From contig NZ_NMUL01000089.1 of NCBI RefSeq assembly GCF_002234595.1, positions 1-36,908 on the forward strand: a DNA stretch of 36,908 bases, given 5' to 3'. The notes under the pieces are model-generated. The model made no database searches. It was not told the origin of the DNA and saw only the letters and a program-made list of their open reading frames with translations. The first letter of the stretch is position 1, and each line of letters opens with the position of its first letter. Positions 31,674 to 36,908 of the stretch are shown piece by piece. Source of the DNA: Amycolatopsis vastitatis. GTDB taxonomy: Bacteria > Actinomycetota > Actinomycetes > Mycobacteriales > Pseudonocardiaceae. The position numbers and the translations under genes are program-made.

Positions 31674-32222
31674 GTCCCGCGGTTTGACGAAGGTTGCCAG
31701 CACCAGCCAGATGAGGCCGCCGAAGCGTCCTACCGGGATCAGCGGGTAGAGCACGTCGGTCAGCATGCCGAACACCGAAAGCCCCGCCAGCGCGGCGATC
31801 ACGTACCCGGCGATGGCCAGCCACCTGACCTGGAGCCGGGCGACGACCGCGATCAGCAGCGCCAGGGGCACCGCGAACCCGAAGGCCCCGGCGGCGAACG
31901 ACAGCGAGGTGAACGCGCGGGCGACGGCGGGGTCGGCGTTCTGGGCGGCCGTCCACATGGCCAGACCGCTCAGCAGGAGCGAACCCGAGGCGAGCAGGCC
32001 GCCCGCGAAGCCGAGCGCCGGTGGTCTCTCGGCCGCCGTCCACGCCGCGAGGGACAGTCCGGCGCCGAAGACGACCAGCGCCAGCAGCTGGACAAGACCT
32101 TGGTGGGCCTGGTTGTAGGCGGCGACGTCCGCCGCGGACGAGCCGGGACGCATCCCGGTGGCGCCCAGGACGCCCCCGGCGACGGTGAGCAGGCCGTAAG
32201 CGATGACTGCGATTCGTTTCAT
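31671..32222 (-). CDS. Six-helix membrane protein of unknown function
   Basis: A 183-residue hydrophobic protein with about six predicted membrane helices (IAVIAYGLLTVAGGVLGATG, LVQLLALVVFGAGLSLAAW, LGFAGGLLASGSLLLSGLAMW, FGFAVPLALLIAVVARL, WLAIAGYVIAALAGLSVFGML, GLIWLVLATF). I do not recognise the family. ATG 32222 is chosen over an upstream in-frame TTG because that TTG is part of a perfect TTGACA -35 box. It is divergent from a MarR regulator across a palindrome and is likely the regulator's target. It is followed closely by menG and menJ on the same strand. Confidence 0.72.
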   Translation of the reverse strand: MKRIAVIAYGLLTVAGGVLGATGMRPGSSAADVAAYNQAHQGLVQLLALVVFGAGLSLAAWTAAERPPALGFAGGLLASGSLLLSGLAMWTAAQNADPAVARAFTSLSFAAGAFGFAVPLALLIAVVARLQVRWLAIAGYVIAALAGLSVFGMLTDVLYPLIPVGRFGGLIWLVLATFVKPRD

Positions 32223-32230
32223 GTAGTCAA

Positions 32231-32258
32231 CGATTACAGTGGTGTAATCGATTGTCAA
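32231..32258. promoter_or_regulatory. MarR-type operator and promoter in the divergent region
   Basis: CGATTACA-GTGG-TGTAATCG (32231-32250) is a perfect 8+4+8 palindrome. On the minus strand TTGACA (32253-32258) and TAATCG (32231-32236) are 16 bases apart, so the palindrome covers the spacer and -10 box of the membrane-protein promoter. GTCAACG is also repeated directly at 32225 and 32254. Confidence 0.65.
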
Positions 32259-32275
32259 CGGCTACGGTTTCACCC

Positions 32276-32737
32276 ATGCACGGTTTCGGCAGCGCGTTCC
32301 TGCTCGCCCAGGTCGGCGCCCACGCCGCCCAGCGGTTCACCGAGCGGATCGCGGAGCTGGACCTGACGCCGGCGCAGGTCGGCCTGCTGCGGCTCGTCGC
32401 GACGCGACCGGGCCAGAGCCAGCAGGCGATCGCGGCGCAGCTGGGCACCCCGCCGACGCGGCTGGTGGCTCTGGTGGACGCCCTGGAGAAACGCGGCCTG
32501 GTCGAGCGGCGCCGCAACCCCGAGGACCGGCGGCTCTACGCACTCGAACTGACCGAGGACGGCCGGGCTTCGATGAGCCGCATCGCCCTGACCTCGATGG
32601 CCCATGAACGCGCGCTGACCGCCGCGCTCACCGAAGACGAACGCGCGACACTGCACGCGCTGCTGACCAAGATCGCCGACGAGCAGGGCCTCACCCCGGG
32701 CGTCCACCCCGGCTACACGCGCCTCAAGAGCCTGTGA
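32276..32737 (+). CDS. MarR family transcriptional regulator
   Basis: A 153-residue winged-helix regulator. The recognition region reads LTPAQVGLLRLVATRPGQSQQAIAAQLGTPPTRLVALVDALEKRGLVERRRNPEDRRLYALELTEDG, including the wing signature DRR-x-Y. It probably binds a small lipophilic ligand and represses the divergent membrane-protein gene and itself through the palindrome at 32231-32250. ATG 32276 is preferred to the in-frame TTG at 32252 because TACGGT (32263-32268) lies seven bases before it, suggesting a leaderless start, and because no SD is seen for either. It converges with the next gene with four bases between the stops. Confidence 0.87.
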   Translation: MHGFGSAFLLAQVGAHAAQRFTERIAELDLTPAQVGLLRLVATRPGQSQQAIAAQLGTPPTRLVALVDALEKRGLVERRRNPEDRRLYALELTEDGRASMSRIALTSMAHERALTAALTEDERATLHALLTKIADEQGLTPGVHPGYTRLKSL

Positions 32738-32741
32738 CGGC

Positions 32742-33845
32742 TCAGCGGAAGGTGGCCAGCATCCCGGCCACGGCCGCCGGCCAGGTGAACTCCTCGGCGC
32801 GGGCCCGCGCCGCCGCGCGGCGCACGTCTTCCGGGCTTTCCAGCAGGTTCGTCACCGCCGAGGCGAACGCCGGCGCGTGGTCGTCGACCGCCTCGCCGCA
32901 GCCCGGCCGCACGATCTCCCGCAGCGCCGAAGACGCCGACACGACCACCGGCGTCCCGGACGCGAGCGCTTCCAAAGCGGCGAGCCCGAAGGTCTCGTGC
33001 GGGCCCGGCGCGAGCGACACGTCGGCACTGGCCAGGAGCCGCGCGACGTCGTCGCGTCCCGGCAGGAAGCCCAGGAACGTCACCGGCAGGCCGCGCGCCC
33101 GGCGTTCCAGGGAACGCCGCCGCGGCCCGTCGCCCGCCACGACCAGCCGCACCTTCGCGCCGGCCTCGGTCAGCGAAGCGACGGTGTCCACACTGCGCTC
33201 GACGTGCTTCTCCGGCGACAACCGTCCACAGTGGACGAGCAAGGTGTCCGCTCCCCCGGCGAGCCGGGTGCGCCAGCCGTCGTCGCGCCTGGCGGGCCGG
33301 AACGTCGTGAGGTCGACGCCGAGCGGCACCCGGCGGACGTTCGGCGCGGCGATGCGGTCGAACTCCGCCCGCGCGAACGCCGTCGTGCAGACGACCGTGT
33401 CGTAGCTCGCGGCCATCCGCCGGTTCGCGACGTCGGCGACGCGGCGCGCCACCGGCTCGGGCAGCAGGAACTGCTCCAGCAGGCGGTCGAGGCGCTCGTG
33501 GGAGATGACCGTGCTGGGGACGCCGTGACGCCGCGCCCAGCCACCCATCCCCCGCAGCGTCAACCGGTCCGACACCTCCAGGCGGTCTGGTTCGAGCTTC
33601 CGCAGCACCGCGCGGACCCGGTGCGGGTCGACGGCGCGGTAGCCGCCGGTGCCGGGGATCTTGGGCGCGGGCAAGGAAAACCGGCGGACACCGGTCGGCA
33701 GGACCTCGTCGGCGTACCGGGTGCCCGGCACCACGAGCGTCACCTGGTGGCCGCTCGCGACGTACCCGGCGCCGAGGTGGTGCAGCGCCGTGCGCAGCCC
33801 GCCCGACCGCGGCCCGTAGAAGTTCGCGAGCTGGACGATGTGCAC
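32742..33845 (-). CDS. GT4-family glycosyltransferase
   Basis: A 367-residue GT-B glycosyltransferase. The N-terminal domain begins VQLANFYGPRSGGLRTALHHLG (the glycine-rich acceptor-side loop). The C-terminal nucleotide-sugar domain carries LLVHCGRLSPEKHVE and the EX7E motif in HETFGLAALEALASGTPVV. GTG 33845 lies three bases after the stop of the MgtA-like gene, so the two form an operon. A mannosyltransferase acting on an envelope glycolipid is plausible from the partner gene, but neither donor nor acceptor can be read from the sequence. Confidence 0.83.
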   Translation of the reverse strand: MHIVQLANFYGPRSGGLRTALHHLGAGYVASGHQVTLVVPGTRYADEVLPTGVRRFSLPAPKIPGTGGYRAVDPHRVRAVLRKLEPDRLEVSDRLTLRGMGGWARRHGVPSTVISHERLDRLLEQFLLPEPVARRVADVANRRMAASYDTVVCTTAFARAEFDRIAAPNVRRVPLGVDLTTFRPARRDDGWRTRLAGGADTLLVHCGRLSPEKHVERSVDTVASLTEAGAKVRLVVAGDGPRRRSLERRARGLPVTFLGFLPGRDDVARLLASADVSLAPGPHETFGLAALEALASGTPVVVSASSALREIVRPGCGEAVDDHAPAFASAVTNLLESPEDVRRAAARARAEEFTWPAAVAGMLATFR

Positions 33846-33848
33846 GGC

Positions 33849-34967
33849 TCAGGCCGCGCGGGCGGCCCGGCCCTGCACGGCTTCGTAGTGCCCCACCAGT
33901 TCGCGGCAGACGGCGGGCCAGGTGCGGCCCAGCACGACCTTGCGGGCCTTCTCGCCGAGCCGGGCGCGCAGGGCCGCGTCCCGCAGGTCGCCGACCTTCG
34001 CGACCAGCGCCGGGCCGAACTGCTCGCGGTCCGCGGGCAGCAGGTAGCCGGTGCGGCCGGGCAGGACGAGGTCCTTCGGGCCGCCGGCGTCGGGCGCGAG
34101 GACGGGCAGGCCGGAGGCCATCGCTTCCTGCACCGCCTGGCAGAACGTCTCGTGCGGGCCGGTGTGGACGAAGACGTCGAGGCTCGCGTACGCCTTCGAG
34201 AGGTCTTCGCCGTACTTCGCGCCGAGGAACGCGGCGTCCGGCAGCTGTTCCCTGAGGTTTTCGAGTTCGGGCCCGTCGCCCACGACGACCACGCGGATTC
34301 CGGGCACTCCGGCCAGCGCCGTGAGCCGGTCGACCTCCTTTTCGGGCGCCAGCCTGCCGACGAACCCGACGAGCAGCTCACCGTTCGGCGCCAGTCCGGC
34401 CCGCAGCGCCGGGTCGGCGTGCGCCGGGGAGAACCGCTCGATGTCGACGCCGCGGGCCCACCAGTGCACCCGCGGGACGCCGTGCAGCTGCAACTGCTCG
34501 ACCGAGTCGCTGGACGGCGCCAGCGTCCGGTCGGCACGCGAGTGCAGCCGCCGCACCCACCGCCACGCGGCGCGCGCGGCGATGCCGAAGCCGTACGCGG
34601 CGGCGAACCCGGCGATGTCGGTCTGGTAGACGGCGATCGACGGCACTCTCAGCCGGCGCGCGGCGGCGAGCCCGCGCGCGCCGACGACGAACGGCGACGC
34701 CAGGTGCACGACGTCCGGGCCGAACGCGGTGAGCGCGTTCAGCACCGTGCGCGTCGGCAGGCCGATCGGCAGGGAGCTGACGCCGGGCACGTCGAACGCG
34801 GGGATCCGGACGACCGGGGCGCCGCGGTAGGAGTCCGGGCCGGGACCGGGGGCGATGATCAGCACGTCGTGCGCGCGCTCGCGCAGGTGCTCGACGACCC
34901 GCAGGACGGAGTTGGTCACGCCGTTCACCTGGGGCAGGAAACTTTCGGTGACTATGGCGACTCGCAC
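33849..34967 (-). CDS. GT4 mannosyltransferase, MgtA/PimB-like
   Basis: A 372-residue GT-B enzyme that closely resembles, from memory, mycobacterial Rv0557 (MgtA), which transfers mannose from GDP-mannose to a glucuronosyl-diacylglycerol. Shared stretches include VAIVTESFLPQVNGVTNSVLRVVEHLR, DVVHLASPFVVGARGLAAARRLRVPSIAVYQTDIAGFA, VGFVGRLAPEKEVDRL and FVHTGPHETFCQAVQEAMASGLPVLAPDAGGP with the EX7E motif. It would act at the cytoplasmic face of the membrane in lipomannan-type glycolipid synthesis. GTG 34967 gives the family N-terminus; its ribosome site is weak. It leads a two-gene operon with the next GT4 gene and lies near menG and menJ, as in mycobacteria. Confidence 0.85.
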   Translation of the reverse strand: MRVAIVTESFLPQVNGVTNSVLRVVEHLRERAHDVLIIAPGPGPDSYRGAPVVRIPAFDVPGVSSLPIGLPTRTVLNALTAFGPDVVHLASPFVVGARGLAAARRLRVPSIAVYQTDIAGFAAAYGFGIAARAAWRWVRRLHSRADRTLAPSSDSVEQLQLHGVPRVHWWARGVDIERFSPAHADPALRAGLAPNGELLVGFVGRLAPEKEVDRLTALAGVPGIRVVVVGDGPELENLREQLPDAAFLGAKYGEDLSKAYASLDVFVHTGPHETFCQAVQEAMASGLPVLAPDAGGPKDLVLPGRTGYLLPADREQFGPALVAKVGDLRDAALRARLGEKARKVVLGRTWPAVCRELVGHYEAVQGRAARAA

Positions 34968-35096
34968 GTCTTGGACGATCGCACCCGATCCTGGCGCTCG
35001 TGTGACGCTGTGGCCAACGCTGCCGGAACAGATCGGCTACGACATGTCATCTCAAGGTCGTGTCCCGGAAACCACGGGGGCCCAGACTAAGCAGGC

Positions 35097-35927
35097 ATGA
35101 CCCTCTTGTCCTCACGGCCGCCGCGGCCCGTCGAGCCCGGCCTGCTGTCGAGGGCGCTCGAAGTGGCCGGGCGGCTGGCCAACGACGCCACCGACGTGAT
35201 CACCGCGACCGCCGGCCGCGGCGCCCACCCTTCGACGCTGGACTCGCCGTTCGACTGGGTCACCGACACCGACCGGATCCTCGAGCGGCACACGCGGCGT
35301 GTGCTGACCGCGGAGTTCCCGGGCATCCCGGTGGTGGGCCACGAGTTCGGCGCCGACCACGGCGCGGACGTCGCCGAGTACCGCTGGGTGGTCGACTCGG
35401 TGGACGGCACGGCGAACTACGTCGCGGGGGTGCCGTGGTGCGCTTACAGCCTCGCGCTGGTCGACGCGGCGGGCCCGGTGGTCGGGGTGGTGGCGGACCC
35501 GTACCGCGCCCAGATCTACGCGGCCGCGCGCGGACGCGGGGCCCGCGCGAACGGCAAGCCGATCAAGCTGGTGGACCGCTGCGTGACGGCGGGGGCGCTG
35601 GTGTGCACCGAGCTGGCCCGCAGCGGGCCCTGGCCGGGCATGGGCGGGTTCATCGAGCGGGCCGCGGCGGCGCACGCGGGGGTCCGGGTGCTGGGCTCGG
35701 CGGCGTTGTCGATCGCCCAGGTGGCGCTGGGCCACGCGGCCGCGGCGGTGCTCCACAGCTACCACGAGTGGGACGTGGCCGGGTCGGTGGCGATGGCCAT
35801 CGAGGCGGGGGCGGTGGTGCTGGACAAGCACGGGGAGGACGCGGCGTTGCCGACGGACGGGCTGCTGGTCGCGGCCCCGGGCGTGGCCGACGAGGTGCTG
35901 GGCTGGTGGCAGGAAACGGCCGGGTAA
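35097..35927 (+). CDS. Inositol monophosphatase family protein
   Basis: A 276-residue Mg-dependent phosphatase. Metal-site motifs: E83 in VVGHEFGAD, D100-S-V-D103-G-T in WVVDSVDGTANYVAG, and the C-terminal EWDVAGSVAMAIEAGAVV with the conserved WD. Substrates in this family include inositol phosphate, histidinol phosphate, fructose bisphosphate and PAP. Proximity to mannosyltransferases makes inositol phosphate attractive for phosphatidylinositol supply, but this is inference. It is divergent from the MgtA-like gene, with 129 bases between that hold no palindrome I can defend. Confidence 0.87.
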   Translation: MTLLSSRPPRPVEPGLLSRALEVAGRLANDATDVITATAGRGAHPSTLDSPFDWVTDTDRILERHTRRVLTAEFPGIPVVGHEFGADHGADVAEYRWVVDSVDGTANYVAGVPWCAYSLALVDAAGPVVGVVADPYRAQIYAAARGRGARANGKPIKLVDRCVTAGALVCTELARSGPWPGMGGFIERAAAAHAGVRVLGSAALSIAQVALGHAAAAVLHSYHEWDVAGSVAMAIEAGAVVLDKHGEDAALPTDGLLVAAPGVADEVLGWWQETAG

Positions 35928-35957
35928 TCGAGTTGCGCGCGCTGTGAGGATCGAGGC

Positions 35958-36515
35958 ATGCCCACGCTTCGCACCCCGCGGCTCACGCTCACGCCCCTGG
36001 CCGACGAGCACCTCGAGCTGGAGTACGAGCTCGACTCCGACCCGGCGGTGATGCGCTACCTGACCGGCCGCGCCGCGACCCGGGCGGAGGTCGCACGGGC
36101 GCACGCCCGCCGGATGGCCACGGCGCCGGGGTTCGGCTTCTGGATGGGCTTCGCGGGCGAGGACTTCGTCGGCTGGTGGCTCCTGCGCCCGCCGAACGGC
36201 CCGGACCAGCCGGACGTCGAAGGCGAAGCGGAGCTGGGCTACCGCCTGCTGCGCCGCCAGTGGCGGCAGGGCTACGCCCGGGAAGGCTCGCTGGCGGTGA
36301 TCCGGTACGGCTTCGAGGAGCTGGGACTGGATCGCATCTTCGCCCAGACGATGGCGGTGAACGCGCCGTCCCGCGCGACGATGGCGTCGGCCGGGCTGAC
36401 GTTCGCGAGGGCGTTCGTTTCGGCCGCGGAGTACGACGACCCGATCGAAGGCGCCGACCAGGGCGAGGTCGAGTACGAGATCACGCGGCGCCGGTGGCTG
36501 GAGACCGCGGGCTGA
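35958..36515 (+). CDS. GNAT family N-acetyltransferase (RimJ/RimL type)
   Basis: A 185-residue acetyltransferase. It starts LRTPRLTLTPLADEHLELEYEL, as RimJ/RimL-type GNATs do. Acetyl-CoA motif A is LGYRLLRRQWRQGYAREGSLAVIRYGFEELGLDRIFAQTMAVNAPSRATMASAGLTFAR, with the Q/RxxGxA pyrophosphate loop at RRQGYA-like residues. The substrate is unknown: a protein N-terminus or a small amine. A GAGG site lies upstream of ATG 35958, 30 bases after the phosphatase stop, so the genes are probably co-transcribed. Confidence 0.85.
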   Translation: MPTLRTPRLTLTPLADEHLELEYELDSDPAVMRYLTGRAATRAEVARAHARRMATAPGFGFWMGFAGEDFVGWWLLRPPNGPDQPDVEGEAELGYRLLRRQWRQGYAREGSLAVIRYGFEELGLDRIFAQTMAVNAPSRATMASAGLTFARAFVSAAEYDDPIEGADQGEVEYEITRRRWLETAG

Positions 36516-36561
36516 GCACGAGACCGGACGTGTCAAGCCCGATTCCGGATTTCGGAGCGAG

Positions 36562-36589
36562 TTGTCCACATCGGGTCCGGTTGTCCACA
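36562..36589 (+). other. Two DnaA-box-like nonamers
   Basis: TTGTCCACA occurs at 36562-36570 and again at 36581-36589, in the same orientation with ten bases between. This is the DnaA-box form favoured in high-GC actinobacteria. It is in the gap between the acetyltransferase and the transposase. Confidence 0.5.
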
Positions 36590-36603
36590 GATTCGCCGCG
36601 TCA

Positions 36604-36617
36604 CCCCTTCGAAGGGG
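36604..36617. repeat. Perfect 14-bp palindrome
   Basis: CCCCTTCGAAGGGG is fully self-complementary. It could be a weak terminator for the acetyltransferase gene (no T tract) or a palindromic target for the adjacent IS30-type element. Confidence 0.4.
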
Positions 36618-36666
36618 CGCCCGCCGATAGACTGGACCAGGGCACGCCCCCCAGGGTGGGCGGTTT

Positions 36667-36908
36667 CTAGTCGTCGTTGCAACACTGCTGCTGGTTGTGG
36701 GTGGTGGTGAGTAACTGTGTCATGCGTTCGGCTGGGGTGTCCCAGTCGAGGGTCATTCTGGGCCGGTCGTTGAGCTCGGCCGCGACGGTGTCGAGGTGCT
36801 CTGCGGTGTGGTTGGCGAGGTCGGTGCCTTTGGGGAAGTACTGGCGCAGCAGGCCGTTGGTGTTCTCGTTGGAGCCGCGTTGCCAGGGAGCGTGCGGGTC
36901 GCAGAAGT
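36667..36908 (-). mobile_element. IS30-family transposase, C-terminal 80 residues (cut by window edge)
   Basis: The minus-strand frame ending at TAG 36667-36669 reads FCDPHAPWQRGSNENTNGLL and continues RQYFPKGTDL...LDTVAAELNDRPRMTLDWDTPAERMTQLL. This is the C-terminal catalytic region of IS30 transposases: NENTNG carries the final glutamate of the DDE triad, and ELNDRPR is the usual tail. The N-terminal part lies beyond 36908, so intactness cannot be judged. I could not define the terminal inverted repeat between 36618 and 36666. Confidence 0.9.

Noticed and set aside
32877..35090. 737-residue plus-strand open frame opposite the two glycosyltransferases
   Set aside because: Arg/Val/Gln-rich translation without motifs, opposite two genes with complete EX7E glycosyltransferase signatures.
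1..36908. CRISPR arrays, tRNA or rRNA genes, prophage or defence modules
   Set aside because: I looked for regularly spaced repeats, tRNA TTCRA/anticodon patterns and typical defence or phage proteins and saw none.

Overview
The window looks like chromosomal DNA from a high-GC actinomycete, most likely a member of the Pseudonocardiaceae (Amycolatopsis-like). The reasons are strong GC bias at third codon positions, frequent GTG starts, stop/start overlaps of the ATGA/GTGA type, a complete nuoA-N operon with long actinobacterial versions of NuoE, NuoH and NuoJ, a type VII (ESX) substrate/EspG cassette with a DUF3558 lipoprotein, and a menJ-menG-mannosyltransferase neighbourhood that I recall from the mycobacterial Rv0557-Rv0562 region. 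The genus is inference; no rRNA or tRNA gene is present.

Layout: (1) 1-2.9 kb: a NodB-type deacetylase, a dimethylargininase-like amidinohydrolase divergent from an Lrp/AsnC regulator, and an enoyl-CoA hydratase-family protein that lacks the usual hydratase glutamates. (2) 3.2-6.3 kb: korAB, encoding 2-oxoacid:ferredoxin oxidoreductase, closed by a clear intrinsic terminator. (3) 6.3-9.9 kb: a VOC protein, a membrane-anchored acidic protein with a sunset-like C-terminal domain, a long-chain polyprenyl diphosphate synthase and a secreted four-cysteine protein. (4) 10.2-13.4 kb: a compact ESX cassette of a small YxxxE substrate, a DUF3558 lipoprotein, a WxG/PPE-like secreted protein and an EspG-like chaperone. 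It is preceded by an ECF-type promoter candidate and a possible leader ORF. (5) 13.5-29.25 kb on the minus strand: all fourteen complex I genes in order A to N, almost all overlapping or within a few bases. Upstream are two perfect TGTGAA-N4-TTCACA operators that fit Rex and also the CRP family. (6) 29.7-32.2 kb, minus strand: a menJ-like reductase, menG and a six-helix membrane protein, divergent from a MarR regulator across a perfect palindrome. (7) 32.7-36.9 kb: two GT4 glycosyltransferases (one strongly MgtA-like), an inositol-monophosphatase-family enzyme, a GNAT acetyltransferase, twin DnaA-box sequences and the C-terminus of an IS30-family transposase cut by the window edge.

Working together: the polyprenyl synthase (side chain), MenG (last ring methylation) and MenJ (side-chain reduction) make and mature menaquinone, and the NADH dehydrogenase between them uses it. 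The window therefore reads as a respiratory quinone/complex I neighbourhood into which an ESX secretion cassette of visibly lower GC appears to be inserted. No ESX core (EccB-E, MycP) is present, so the cassette must depend on a secretion machine encoded elsewhere.
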